In this document: in pieces, positions 33,018 through 42,006 of the stretch | Numbering within the stretch: the first letter of the stretch is position 1 | Layout of the letters: each line of letters starts with the position of its first letter | NCBI GenBank assembly: GCA_023390055.1 | Contig: JAEWDP010000101.1 | Span: 1 to 64,000, forward strand | Source of the DNA: Pseudomonadota bacterium | GTDB taxonomy: Bacteria > Pseudomonadota > Alphaproteobacteria > Rhizobiales > Rhizobiaceae | Direction: 5' to 3' | DNA: 64,000 nucleotides | The notes under the pieces: model-generated | Told to the model about the DNA's origin: nothing | Seen by the model: only the letters and a program-made list of their open reading frames with translations | The model's database searches: none | Position numbers and translations under genes: made by a program

Positions 33018-34313
33018 ATGGAGACCGTCTTCACCCCTGACGCGAAGATGACACCCTATTGGTGGGAAACGTCCCCGCGTCCAACGACCGACCAGGGACA
33101 GCTTGCTTCGCAAACCGATATCCTTGTTATCGGATCAGGCTATACCGGTCTGCACGCGGCCATCGAACTTGCGCGCGGCGGCCGCAAGGTCCTTGTCGTG
33201 GACGCAAGTGAAATCGGTTTCGGTTGTTCCACCCGCAACGGCGGACAGATCAGCACATCGGTGAAGCCCGGCTTCGAACAGCTCGCAAAACGCCATGGCG
33301 AGGCAACAGCCCGCAGGATCTTCGAAGATGGTCGACGCTCCCTGAAATGGACCGAGGAATTCATCCGTGCCGAAGGCATTTCATGTGACTTCAAAGTTGT
33401 CGGCCGCTTTCATGTTGCGCACAATCAAAGGGCCTTCAACGATCTGGTCGCATCAATCAGGAACCAGCCCCGGGGTCTTGAGGTCAAGGCGTTTCCTGTT
33501 TCGCGCTCACAACAGGCAGGCGAACTCGGCAGTGACGTCTATCATGGCGGCGTCATCTTCGAAGAACATGCGTCCCTTGATCCCGGCCGCTACCATGCGG
33601 GTCTTGTCACGCTGGCCCGTGAGGCCGGTGTCGCCTTCGCGTCATCATGCAAGGTCACGAATGTCGAACGGTCACAAGGGCGCTTTCGTGTTGAAACCGT
33701 CCGTGGACCTATCGAGGCAACAAATGTCGTCCTGGCTACCAACGGCTATAGCGGTCCTTTGTCACGGTGGCATCAGCGTCGCATCATTCCGATCGGAAGC
33801 TATATCATCGCGACCGAGGAACTGCCCGAAGAACTGATGGATGAATTGATCCCGAAGAACCGTATCGTTTCCGATACGCGACGGGTGCTCTGCTATTTCC
33901 GCGCCTCACCCGACCGACGGCGCCTTCTCTTTGGTGGCCGCGTCAGCTCGGGCGAAACCGATCCTGGCCGAAGCGGCCTGTTGCTCTACCGCGAGATGAT
34001 CAACCTCTTTCCGCAGTTGCGCGGCTACAAGGTCAGTCATTCCTGGATGGGCTATGTGGGCTACACGTTCGACACACTGGCCCATACGGGTCAAAATGAC
34101 GGCATCCACTACGCGATGGGCTATTGTGGTTCGGGTGTCGGCATGGCGGGCTATCTTGGCATGCGGATTGGCCAGACGATCCTCGGCAAGGCAGAGGGAC
34201 ATACGGGTTATGGAGAGACCCAGTTTCCGTCGCGCACCTACTACCATGGCAATCCATGGTTTCTCAAACCGGCCGTCCACGTCTACCGGCTGCGAGATCG
34301 TCTGGGCATCTAG
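33018..34313 (+). CDS. FAD-dependent amine oxidase (PuuB/DadA-like)
   Basis: The 431-residue protein has the N-terminal FAD motif DILVIGSGYTGLHAAIELAR (about residues 34-53), then VVDASEIGFGCSTRNGGQIS and a C-terminal GYCGSGVGMAGYLGM, as in gamma-glutamylputrescine oxidase (PuuB) and the D-amino-acid oxidase superfamily. These enzymes oxidise an amine to an imine, releasing ammonia and an aldehyde or keto acid. It lies between the aldehyde dehydrogenase gene and the transporter genes. This fits import of an amine followed by oxidation. Confidence 0.85.
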   Translation: METVFTPDAKMTPYWWETSPRPTTDQGQLASQTDILVIGSGYTGLHAAIELARGGRKVLVVDASEIGFGCSTRNGGQISTSVKPGFEQLAKRHGEATARRIFEDGRRSLKWTEEFIRAEGISCDFKVVGRFHVAHNQRAFNDLVASIRNQPRGLEVKAFPVSRSQQAGELGSDVYHGGVIFEEHASLDPGRYHAGLVTLAREAGVAFASSCKVTNVERSQGRFRVETVRGPIEATNVVLATNGYSGPLSRWHQRRIIPIGSYIIATEELPEELMDELIPKNRIVSDTRRVLCYFRASPDRRRLLFGGRVSSGETDPGRSGLLLYREMINLFPQLRGYKVSHSWMGYVGYTFDTLAHTGQNDGIHYAMGYCGSGVGMAGYLGMRIGQTILGKAEGHTGYGETQFPSRTYYHGNPWFLKPAVHVYRLRDRLGI

Positions 34314-34323
34314 GGAGGAGAAA

Positions 34324-34413
34324 ATGCTCAAACTGGACTTCCATAATCGCAAGAATGGATATTTCATGATATCCAGTTTGGGCGTCCAATACGCCAATGG
34401 CGTCGTTGGCTAG
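34324..34413 (+). CDS. Possible 29-codon leader peptide gene
   Basis: A very good ribosome binding site (AGGGAGGAG) sits seven bases before ATG 34324. The frame encodes 29 residues starting MLKLDFHNRKNGYFMISSLG, with no known relative. Its coding sequence contains two hairpins that compete for the same bases. Short ORFs with overlapping hairpins before a transporter gene suggest a leader peptide or processing element. It may simply be a decayed 5' end of another gene. Confidence 0.3.
   Translation: MLKLDFHNRKNGYFMISSLGVQYANGVVG
34329..34380 (+). promoter_or_regulatory. Competing hairpins before the binding-protein gene
   Basis: CAAACTGGA (34329-34337) pairs exactly with TCCAGTTTG (34372-34380). 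Within it GGATAT (34357-34362) pairs with ATATCC (34369-34374). The two stems share 34372-34374 and so exclude each other at the base. This lies between the oxidase gene and the binding-protein gene and may control expression of the transporter. Confidence 0.4.
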
Positions 34414-34522
34414 CCGGGGAGGAAGAAAGGCGGGCGCATGCTGTCAATCGCAAAGGATTGCAGCGTCGGGAAATGGCAATGACGAAAACATACAAATGAT
34501 TGTCACGACAGAGGAGAGAACA

Positions 34523-35599
34523 ATGGGAAAACTGGGAAAAAGACTACTGGGTGCCACGGCGATGGTGCTTGTCGCCGCAGCTTCCGGCGCGCAGGCAGAG
34601 ACGCTTCGGCTTCTGACCTGGGGAAGCTATGCGCCTGAGGAACTGGTTCGCAAATTCGAAAAAGAAAACCCTGACATCAAGGTTGAGGTCACATTTTCCA
34701 ACAATGAGGAAATGATTGCCAAGCTGCGCGCCACGGGCGGAACCGGCTATGACCTGGCGCAGCCAAGCCATGACCGCATCTATGCGGCGCAACTGGAATA
34801 CAATATCTACAAGCCACTTGATCTCAGCAAAATCAATGTGGATCAGATGGCACCAAATCTGGTCGAGGGCGTGAAGGCCAACACCACCATTGAGGGAGAG
34901 GTTTATGCCGTTCCGCATCAGTGGGGCACCTCCGGAATCATGGCCAACATGAAGGAAGCCCCCGATGCCAAGGGTTGGGGCGACCTTTGCGATCCGCAAT
35001 ACAAGGGTCGCACATCCATGCGGCTTCGCCGCACAATTCTGCTTGGAACGGCATTTTCGATGGGCATCAATCCCTTCGAACTTTACGCCGACACAGCTGC
35101 CTACCAGGACATGCTCGACAAGGTGACCGAGAAGCTGATCGCGTGCAAGGACATCATCAAGACCTACTGGACAGGCGGCGACGACCTGTCTGCCCTGATG
35201 CTGTCCGGCGAAGTCATCGTTTCCGAAACCTGGGATTCGACCGCCTTCAAGCTCTATTCGGAGAACCAGGATATCGTCTTCGTCCCGCCTGAAACAGGTG
35301 CACTTGCCTGGATCGACACCTTCGCCATCCCGCGTGGCGGCGAGGCAGACGATGCGGCCTACAAATGGATCAATTTCGTGATCCAGCCTGAAAACGTGAA
35401 GATCATGTCGGCATCGACCGGTGCTCTGGCGGCGGTTCCAAATGCCACCGAACTTCTGCCCGACGACAAGCAGGCCGCAGTCAAGGCTGCCTTCACGCAG
35501 GAGGCCATCGACAACCTGAAATTCTTCGCCAACATCCCGCCGGGGATCGAGGATATGGAAGGCATTGCGCTCGAACGCATCAAGGCGGCATCCAACTAG
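34523..35599 (+). CDS. Polyamine-type ABC transporter substrate-binding protein
   Basis: The 358-residue protein starts at ATG 34523 after GGAGAG. It has a clear Sec signal peptide (MGKLGKRLLGATAMVLVAAA, cut after AQA near residue 26). The mature sequence, LRLLTWGSYAPEELVRKFEK, is characteristic of PotD/PotF proteins that bind spermidine, putrescine or related cations. VPHQWGTSGIMAN and AYKWINFVIQPENVK are further family features. It lies in the periplasm and delivers ligand to the permeases encoded downstream. Its partners make polyamine-related compounds the likely ligands, but specificity is not evident. Confidence 0.87.
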   Translation: MGKLGKRLLGATAMVLVAAASGAQAETLRLLTWGSYAPEELVRKFEKENPDIKVEVTFSNNEEMIAKLRATGGTGYDLAQPSHDRIYAAQLEYNIYKPLDLSKINVDQMAPNLVEGVKANTTIEGEVYAVPHQWGTSGIMANMKEAPDAKGWGDLCDPQYKGRTSMRLRRTILLGTAFSMGINPFELYADTAAYQDMLDKVTEKLIACKDIIKTYWTGGDDLSALMLSGEVIVSETWDSTAFKLYSENQDIVFVPPETGALAWIDTFAIPRGGEADDAAYKWINFVIQPENVKIMSASTGALAAVPNATELLPDDKQAAVKAAFTQEAIDNLKFFANIPPGIEDMEGIALERIKAASN

Positions 35600-35622
35600 C
35601 CCGTCTCAAGCGTTGACCAGGC

Positions 35623-35647
35623 GGCCGGGACGATTGTCGTTCCGGCC
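35623..35647 (+). promoter_or_regulatory. Intercistronic hairpin
   Basis: GGCCGG and CCGGCC flank GACGA/TCGTT arms, giving a strong hairpin in the 70-bp gap between the binding-protein and ATPase genes. Such stems commonly stabilise the upstream message or partially terminate, so the binding protein is made in excess over the transporter. Confidence 0.5.
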
Positions 35648-35670
35648 TCTTCAGAAATGAAAGAAGCGCG

Positions 35671-36741
35671 ATGTATGATCTGAGTTGTGCCAGCGTGACG
35701 AAGAAATTCGGCGCGTTTACTGCTGTGTCGGAAGTATCCCTGGACATTCCGTCCGGTTCGTTCTTTTCCATACTGGGGCCGTCCGGATGCGGAAAGACGA
35801 CATTGATGCGAATGATCGCAGGCTTTGAGACACCAAGCTCTGGCGACATCCGCATCAAGGGTGAAAGCGTGCTTGAGCTCGCGCCAAATCGGCGCAACGT
35901 CAAGATGGTCTTCCAGCATCTGGCCCTCTTTCCGATGATGAATGTGGGCGAAAACATTGCCTACGGACTGCGTTGCAGAGGTGACGCCAAGGCCGACATT
36001 TCGCGCAAGGTCGCCCGTGTGCTTGAACGGGTTGGCCTGCCGGGCGTCGAAGACAAGCGGATCAGTCAGCTGTCTGGTGGACAAAAGCAACGCATCGCGA
36101 TTGCGCGCTGCATGGTGCTTGAGCCCGATGTCCTGCTCCTTGATGAACCGCTCGGTGCTCTTGATCTCAAGCTGCGCGAACACATGAAGATCGAACTGAA
36201 ACAGCTGCAGCACCAGTTCGAGACAACCTTCCTCTATATCACCCACGACCAGTCGGAAGCGCTTGTCATGTCCGATGCGGTTGCCGTGATGAATGGCGGT
36301 CGCTTCGAACAGATTGCAAGTCCGCGTGAACTCTATGATGCACCTGTTTCCGGCTTCGTTGCGGGCTTTGTCGGTGACGCGAACTGCCTGGCCGGGACAA
36401 TCACCGATATTCGCGACGGTCAGGCAAGCGTTGATCTGGACGGAGGTGGAACCGTTATCGGGCGTCTGCTGGATGGCAGCAGGACGGGTGATGCGGTGGA
36501 GGTCTTCTTGCGGCCGGAAGCATTGTCCCTTGGCGGGTCGTCGACCGGCAGCGAACTTGCCGGCAGTATCGACAGTCTGCTTTTCAACGGGGCCAATTCC
36601 CGCATTCTCGTGAGAACGGATAGTGGTCAGTTGATGGAGGTCGCTGATCCAGCCACGGCCGACAGCGTCAACAAGGGAGCGACCGTAAAGGTTTCATGGC
36701 AGCCGGACAATGCGCGCATATTCGCCCGGAGAACCTTCTGA
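35671..36741 (+). CDS. Polyamine-type ABC transporter ATPase
   Basis: The 356-residue protein has Walker A GPSGCGKTT (36-44), the Q-loop KMVFQHLALFP, signature LSGGQKQR (about 132-139), Walker B VLLLDEPLGALD, and the switch histidine in ITHDQSEA. The C-terminal 120 residues form the regulatory TOBE-like domain of PotA proteins. It powers import by the two permeases encoded next. Its stop overlaps the next start by one base. Confidence 0.9.
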   Translation: MYDLSCASVTKKFGAFTAVSEVSLDIPSGSFFSILGPSGCGKTTLMRMIAGFETPSSGDIRIKGESVLELAPNRRNVKMVFQHLALFPMMNVGENIAYGLRCRGDAKADISRKVARVLERVGLPGVEDKRISQLSGGQKQRIAIARCMVLEPDVLLLDEPLGALDLKLREHMKIELKQLQHQFETTFLYITHDQSEALVMSDAVAVMNGGRFEQIASPRELYDAPVSGFVAGFVGDANCLAGTITDIRDGQASVDLDGGGTVIGRLLDGSRTGDAVEVFLRPEALSLGGSSTGSELAGSIDSLLFNGANSRILVRTDSGQLMEVADPATADSVNKGATVKVSWQPDNARIFARRTF

Positions 36742-37607
36742 TGGGACGCGACGCCGGCAAACTCTCTCTCATCCTGTTGATGGCACCTTTTGCCCTGTGG
36801 ATCATTCTCCTGATCATCGTGCCCCAGATCGGCATCGGTTATGTCTCCTTGCGCGAAAAGGTCGGTTTCAACCAGTATGAATACGGATTTTCCAATTATG
36901 TGGCCTTCTTCAGCGAACCGATCTACCGCAATACCCTTCTGCGTACCGCCTGGATCTCCATCCTGGTCACGGTGCTTGCGCTGATCATCGGATTTCCCGT
37001 CGCCTACTACATTGCCAAGATGGCGAGGCAGCGCAGCCGCGCGGCACTGTTCCTCATGTGTCTCATTCCGTTGTGGGTCAGCGACCTTGTGCGCGCCTAC
37101 GGCTGGATCGTCTTGTTGCGCGAGACCGGCATCGTCTCGACCACGCTGGTAAGCCTCGGCATCTTCGCGAGCCCCGTCGAAATGCTCTATAACGATGTCA
37201 CGGTCATCATCGGTCTTGTCTACACGGTCATCCTGTTCATGATCGTGCCGCTCGTGTCGACCCTGCAGGGGATGGATGATGCCATGCTTGAGGCAGGATA
37301 CAATCTGGGCGGCTCGCGGCTGACGGTGTTTCGCCGCATCATCGTGCCCTATGCGATGCCCGGTATCGTCTCGGGCTGCATCATCACCTTCATGCTTGCC
37401 GCCGGCAGCTATCTGACGCCGATCCTGCTCGGCGGAAAGAATTCAAGCTGGTTCACCGAACAGATCTACAGCCAGTTCATCACCCGTTACAACTGGGAAG
37501 CCGGCGCGACATTCGGCGTGCTCCTGCTTGCCTTCACCTCCCTTGTCGTCTGGGCAGGGCTGCGGCTGACTGGCCAGAGCCTCGCCACGACCATTGCCAA
37601 GGAGTAA
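36741..37607 (+). CDS. ABC transporter permease, PotB type
   Basis: The 288-residue integral membrane protein has about six transmembrane segments and the EAA loop AMLEAGYNLGGSRLTVFRRI, followed by IVPYAMPGI, which contacts the ATPase. I use the ATG at 36741 (MGRDAGKLSL), overlapping the ATPase stop (TGATG). It forms the translocation channel with the next gene product. Confidence 0.88.
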   Translation: MGRDAGKLSLILLMAPFALWIILLIIVPQIGIGYVSLREKVGFNQYEYGFSNYVAFFSEPIYRNTLLRTAWISILVTVLALIIGFPVAYYIAKMARQRSRAALFLMCLIPLWVSDLVRAYGWIVLLRETGIVSTTLVSLGIFASPVEMLYNDVTVIIGLVYTVILFMIVPLVSTLQGMDDAMLEAGYNLGGSRLTVFRRIIVPYAMPGIVSGCIITFMLAAGSYLTPILLGGKNSSWFTEQIYSQFITRYNWEAGATFGVLLLAFTSLVVWAGLRLTGQSLATTIAKE

Positions 37608-37612
37608 GCCCG

Positions 37613-38464
37613 ATGCGCACCCCGGCCCACCTCTTGTGGATCTACCGCGCCTATGTGGTGATCTTCTTTCTCTATCTTGTGGCACCGCTTGTTGCCGCCG
37701 GTGCCTTTGCGTTCAATGATTCACTTTTTCCGTCGCTACCCTGGAAGGGCTTTACGTTCGACTGGTTCTTTTCTGAAAACGAACCGAAACTCGGTCTCTT
37801 TCATGATGACCGCCTGCTCAGAGGTCTTGGCAATTCCACCTATATCGGCCTGATCGTTGCGGCTCTCTCCGTCGGCGCCGGCACCTGCAATGCCTTCCTG
37901 TTCACGCGCAAGGATTTTCCGTTCAAGTCCGTCCTCTACATCCTCATGGTAGTGCCATTGGTCATACCGGGGGTCATTCTCGGCATCTCGATCCTTGTCT
38001 TTGCATCGATGATCGCCAATTTCGCCGACAAGGAGCTAGGGTTTTTCCTGACCTGGCTCAGGCCTGGCATTCCGCTGGTCGTGCTCGGTCAGTTCTCCTT
38101 CCTGACAACCATTACATCGCTCGTGATTGCAGCCCGGCTGCAAAAATTCGACATCGCCCTGGAAGAAGCCGCCCTCAACCTCGGCGCCAGCAGACTTCGG
38201 GTCCTGATGACGGTTACATTTCCGTTTCTTCTCCCGGCCCTTTTTTCAGCCTTCGTTGTCGCTTTCCTCGTCTCTTTCGAAAACTTCAACACGACCTTGA
38301 TGCTCGTCGGTTCAGATGCGCCATTGACGGTCACCATGTATGACCGAATGGTGAAGGTCGGCTCGACACCGGTCCTCAACGCCGTGTCCGTCGTCTTGAT
38401 GCTTGGTTCAGGACTGCTGGCTCTCCTCAGCGTCGTCGTCCAGCGGGAGCGCCCACAGGAATAG
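37613..38464 (+). CDS. ABC transporter permease, PotC type
   Basis: The 283-residue membrane protein has six predicted transmembrane segments and an EAA loop ALEEAALNLGASRLRVLMTV. It is the second half of the channel and the last gene of the transporter operon. A strong hairpin (38474-38502) follows ten bases after its stop. Confidence 0.88.
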   Translation: MRTPAHLLWIYRAYVVIFFLYLVAPLVAAGAFAFNDSLFPSLPWKGFTFDWFFSENEPKLGLFHDDRLLRGLGNSTYIGLIVAALSVGAGTCNAFLFTRKDFPFKSVLYILMVVPLVIPGVILGISILVFASMIANFADKELGFFLTWLRPGIPLVVLGQFSFLTTITSLVIAARLQKFDIALEEAALNLGASRLRVLMTVTFPFLLPALFSAFVVAFLVSFENFNTTLMLVGSDAPLTVTMYDRMVKVGSTPVLNAVSVVLMLGSGLLALLSVVVQRERPQE

Positions 38465-38473
38465 ATACGTGAT

Positions 38474-38502
38474 CGGCTGGCCTGGCGCCCGTCAGCCAGC
38501 CG
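38474..38502 (+). terminator. Hairpin after the transporter operon
   Basis: CGGCTGGC (38474-38481) and GCCAGCCG (38495-38502) form a perfect 8-bp stem ten bases after the last permease stop. There is no U-run, so it may be a Rho-type or mRNA-protecting end and not a classical intrinsic terminator. Confidence 0.45.
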
Positions 38503-38816
38503 TGGAAAATATCGCGCAAGGGTAGTCACTCTTACGTTTGATCATTGTCTTGCAACCGACACCGTCCATTTTCAGATCACGGTGCCCTTGCGCATGACTG
38601 TCCTGGGACAACGCCATAGCAGCCATGACGGCCGACGCCCGCCTGTCCCGGGCAACGGCAGTTGCAAACGATCCTTTGCCCTGGTGAACCCCTGTTGGAT
38701 CGTGGTCGAAACGTGGGCGTTCAAAGGATATGCTTGTCATGCCGGAAGAGTGAAACGGAGGCAGGCGTCTGCAATCGGGAAGGCGAAGATCCTCCAGACT
38801 GTCGAAAGGAAAACCG
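38503..38816. other. Region without a supportable gene
   Basis: About 310 bp between the transporter and the cupin gene. No convincing frame or repeat; it should hold the cupin promoter. Confidence 0.35.
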
Positions 38817-39494
38817 ATGAACATTCGTGACGACTTCACACAACCTGTCATCGTTCAGGCACAAAGCCTTGAATGGGTTGCAAGCCCGGTGGCCGGTGTT
38901 GACCGGCGCATGCTGTTTCGCATCGGTGGCGAAGTTGCACGCGCAACCTCGATTGTCCGCTACGCGCCAGGCAGTGCCTTTCCAAGGCACATCCATGGCG
39001 GCGGCGAGGAGATCCTCGTTCTTGATGGCACGTTCCAGGACGAGCATGGTAATTACCCTTCCGGCTGCTATTTTAGAAATCCTCCGGGAACCTCGCATAT
39101 TCCCGCATCTGCGGAAGGCTGCACCATCTTCGTGCGGCTTTGGCAGTTCCGCGAGGCCGACAAGCAGCAGATCGTGCGCCAGCTGGGAGATGGAGACAAT
39201 GCCGATCCGAGAGCGGGTGCGACGCGCGCCATGATCCTCTTTGACGATGACTATGAGAAGATCAGCATGGAAGACTGGGCCCCCAATTCAGCCATCGAAC
39301 TTGCCAATGGGCGCGGCCTGGAATTTCTTGTTCTTGCTGGCGACATGGCCATTGGCAACAAGACGCTCGGTCCTCAAAGCTGGGGCCGGCTTCCCGCCGG
39401 AACCAGGCTTCGAGCAGATGTCGGGCCGCAAGGGGCACGTGTGTGGATCAGGGACGCACCCCTCCTCCACCCTGGCGTCTGCAAGATGGCCTGA
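38817..39494 (+). CDS. Double-cupin protein (ChrR-like)
   Basis: The 225-residue protein has a first cupin with ligands in FPRHIHGGGEEILVLDGTF and GTSHIP, and a second, less conserved barrel (LVLAGDMAIGN, WGRLPAG). The arrangement resembles the cupin part of ChrR-type anti-sigma factors, but the zinc-binding N-terminal domain is missing. It may therefore be a small-molecule-binding or dioxygenase-like cupin linked to the catabolic genes. It is monocistronic, 350 bp from the transporter operon. Confidence 0.7.
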   Translation: MNIRDDFTQPVIVQAQSLEWVASPVAGVDRRMLFRIGGEVARATSIVRYAPGSAFPRHIHGGGEEILVLDGTFQDEHGNYPSGCYFRNPPGTSHIPASAEGCTIFVRLWQFREADKQQIVRQLGDGDNADPRAGATRAMILFDDDYEKISMEDWAPNSAIELANGRGLEFLVLAGDMAIGNKTLGPQSWGRLPAGTRLRADVGPQGARVWIRDAPLLHPGVCKMA

Positions 39495-39591
39495 AGGGTT
39501 CCCCATCCAGGCAAAGGATTGCCGCAAGACCCGTCTTTTTCTACTCAGAGGGAAAAAAGAATAGAGACAGTATTGGGGTGCCGAAAGTCTC
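39495..39591. other. Intergenic region
   Basis: A short gap after the cupin gene without visible features. The stop of the cupin gene is followed by an A-rich stretch, and no terminator is clear. Confidence 0.3.
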
Positions 39592-39850
39592 CGCTACACG
39601 GCGCGTATCGGTGCGCGATCGATCTTCAGTGCCGACGTGATGCGCGGCGTTGGTTGCGGTAGCACTTCAAGATTGAGCTGCTTGACGAAGAGTTTCTGCT
39701 CGGCAACAGTTTCGTATGTCGGGTGAAGATGAGTATCCGTCTATTCCGTCGTCGGGAACTGGACATCAAGCGTCTGGGCTGCACCCAGTTTGTTCAGTAG
39801 AGCTTGCCGGAGTTTGGGCGATGACGGATTGAAGAACGCGGCGTATCGAG
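39592..39850 (-). pseudogene. Transposase-like fragment
   Basis: The minus strand encodes KLRQALLNKLGAAQTLDVQF, then PTTE, a TAG, and ETVAEQKLFVKQLNLEVLPQ, PTPRIT. The pattern resembles the C-terminal part of DDE transposases in which LDV-PTTDGR is followed by EQKLLL-LxL-LPxQPPPRI. One in-frame stop and lack of a start show it is a remnant. The family assignment is tentative, and no terminal repeats were found. Confidence 0.35.
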
Positions 39851-40112
39851 TGGGTATACGCTTATGACAACGAATAGCAGCATTTTATCATTTCCACATC
39901 CAGAAACGCTCGATGGTCCCCTGACATCTCCTGCGTGAGGGTGCAGGTCGTCTTTTGACGAAGACTGTCGAGGCTGAGGCCAAAGCCTTTCTGGCGGCGA
40001 AGGCCGAGGAACGACTGTCCGGGCATCCGGTTGTTAAAGGAAATGCGGTGAACGCGTGCGGCGATCGCCATATCTTCGGGCTCGAGGCGGCGCTAGCCGG
40101 ACTTTTCTTCCA
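39851..40112. other. Region without a supportable gene
   Basis: About 260 bp between the transposase-like fragment and murI. Overlapping short frames on both strands have some coding flavour and may be more of the decayed element, but no match can be given. Confidence 0.3.
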
Positions 40113-40934
40113 TCATGCATATAGGCCGAACCCTTGCATCAGGCGCCTGGTGGAGAAATCGGGATTGCGGGAGGTGAATACTGCAATGTCCGGTTCAAGC
40201 GATTGGATGTCCCCTGGATCTCGGGCCTGCGGCAAAAGTGACAGAGCACGTCTTGCAATGGCTTCAGCCGGATCGATCCAGTCTACCGGCCAGGGTGCAG
40301 TCTTGCGCATGCGGTTGACGAGAAAGGGGTAATGCGTACAGGCAAGCACGACAATGTCCGTGCGCCGGCCATCCTGGTCGATAAAGCATGGAGCAATTTC
40401 GCGTTCGACCGCTCTCTCATCGACAAACCCGTCACGCATGTAGGTTTCCGCAAGTCCCGCCAGACGCTCACTGCCGACAAGACGGACATGCACCCGTGAT
40501 GCCCATTCTCCGATGAGATCACGTGTATATTGCCGCTTCACGGTACCAGGTGTCGCAAGCACAGACACAAGGCCGGACCGGGTCCGTTCTGCCGCTGGCT
40601 TGATTGCCGGCACCGTCCCGACAAACGGCGTATCCGGAAACACGTCCCGCAGATCAGCGAGAACCAGTGTTGAAGCCGTATTGCAGGCAATGACCGCAAT
40701 CACTGGATTATACTTGACAATAAGATCATGGAAGAGCCCGACGATCCGATCGCGCAAATGGTCTTCCTGCCACCCGCCATAGGGAAAGCCGGCATCGTCA
40801 GCGACATAGACGAAGCGACGATCAGGCATGAGAACACGCGCTTCGCGCAGGACGGTCAGTCCACCGATGCCGGAATCAAAAACCAGAACAGGCCTCTGGT
40901 CAATTTCCGCGCTTGCCACTTTCGGCATCGTCAC
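40113..40934 (-). CDS. murI: Glutamate racemase
   Basis: MurI interconverts L- and D-glutamate for peptidoglycan. VFDSGIGGLTVLREA (about residues 18-32), VIACNTAST (catalytic Cys and Asn, about 82-90) and VVLACTHYPFLVN (second catalytic Cys and His, about 198-210) are all present. The 273-residue length is normal. It overlaps the upstream trmJ by 35 bp, a rhizobial arrangement implying co-transcription. Confidence 0.95.
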   Translation of the reverse strand: MTMPKVASAEIDQRPVLVFDSGIGGLTVLREARVLMPDRRFVYVADDAGFPYGGWQEDHLRDRIVGLFHDLIVKYNPVIAVIACNTASTLVLADLRDVFPDTPFVGTVPAIKPAAERTRSGLVSVLATPGTVKRQYTRDLIGEWASRVHVRLVGSERLAGLAETYMRDGFVDERAVEREIAPCFIDQDGRRTDIVVLACTHYPFLVNRMRKTAPWPVDWIDPAEAIARRALSLLPQARDPGDIQSLEPDIAVFTSRNPDFSTRRLMQGFGLYA

Positions 40935-41727
40935 CGCGCTCCTCTTCAGTCAACGGCTTTGGCCGGCGCCGCGGGAAACGGTCGAGGGAAGAGATCACGC
41001 CCCGCAACACGCTGATTTCCTGTTCGCTGAACCCTCGCCGAGAAATGACAGCGCGGAGATTGTCGACCATTTTCGGCTTTTTCGCGGGTGGATGAAAATA
41101 ACCTCGCGCGTCAAGTGCTTCTTCCAGATGCTCGAAAAGGCCATAAACCTGATTCTTGGTCGATGGTCGCTGGGCAACGGGTTCAAAAGCTGTCTGAGCC
41201 AGATCTTCCAGTTCCGTTTTCATCCACTCATAAGACATCAGGAGAACCGCCTGGGCGATGTTGAGCGACGCAAATGCGGGATTGACGGGAAAGGTGACGA
41301 TTTCGTCGGCAAGCGCCACTTCCTCATTGGTCAGCCCCCAGCGCTCCCGTCCGAACAGGATGCCTGTCTTTTCGCCGGACTTGAACTTGTCACGCAGCGT
41401 TTCAGCGGCAATAACGGGCGAGCGGACGGGCTTGAAACCATAACGTTCGCGCGCCGTTGTCGCATAGACAAAGTTCAGGTCGCCGATGGCATCTTCGAGC
41501 GTGTCGAAAACACGGGCAGCATCGATCACATGATCCGCCTTGGAAGCGGCAGAACGCGCCTTCTCGCTCGGCCAGCCATCGCGCGGGTTGACGAGACGAA
41601 GCTCTGCCAGACCGAAATTGGCCATCGCGCGTGCCACCATTCCGATGTTTTCGCCAAGTTGCGGTTCGACGAGGACAATGGCTGGTCCTTCCGCGATAAG
41701 CGCGCGTTCGCTGTTCGTGCCTGACAT
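40900..41727 (-). CDS. trmJ: tRNA (Cm32/Um32)-methyltransferase-like SpoU-family RNA methyltransferase
   Basis: The 275-residue protein has the SPOUT motifs IVLVEPQLGENIGMVARAM (motif 1), ILFGRERWGLTNEEV (motif 2) and INPxFASLNIAQAVLLMSYE-like motif 3 near residue 135. The C-terminal extension is typical of TrmJ, which 2'-O-methylates position 32 of the tRNA anticodon loop. I start at ATG 41727 (MSGTNSERAL); the open frame extends to 41877 but the extra N-terminus is not conserved in character. It is co-transcribed with murI. Confidence 0.88.
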   Translation of the reverse strand: MSGTNSERALIAEGPAIVLVEPQLGENIGMVARAMANFGLAELRLVNPRDGWPSEKARSAASKADHVIDAARVFDTLEDAIGDLNFVYATTARERYGFKPVRSPVIAAETLRDKFKSGEKTGILFGRERWGLTNEEVALADEIVTFPVNPAFASLNIAQAVLLMSYEWMKTELEDLAQTAFEPVAQRPSTKNQVYGLFEHLEEALDARGYFHPPAKKPKMVDNLRAVISRRGFSEQEISVLRGVISSLDRFPRRRPKPLTEEERGDDAESGKRGN

Positions 41728-42006
41728 TGACTGTTCCGTTGCGTTCAAGGCCGCAATAAACCGCATCAGATCAATCGGCAAGTAGGCGCGCGTCCGACCG
41801 GCAGTCGAACCAATCAAACGGCATCGGCCGACATGGCACATTCCAGTGTCTCGCCTCCGATGCGGATCACCGGGCAATATTGATCTTTTTCATCCGTTTC
41901 CTAAATAGCGGTGAGGACACAAAGGGTAGACCTCTTATTTGCCATTAGTCACATGTAGGATGAGGCATGCATTGTCTGGATCCAGCAGGCACGTGGGTAA
42001 TCAACA

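Noticed and set aside
40934..41015. Long rightward frames opposite trmJ/murI (for example 40828-41724) as a gene
   Set aside because: They mirror the coding strand of trmJ, have no ribosome binding site and no natural composition.
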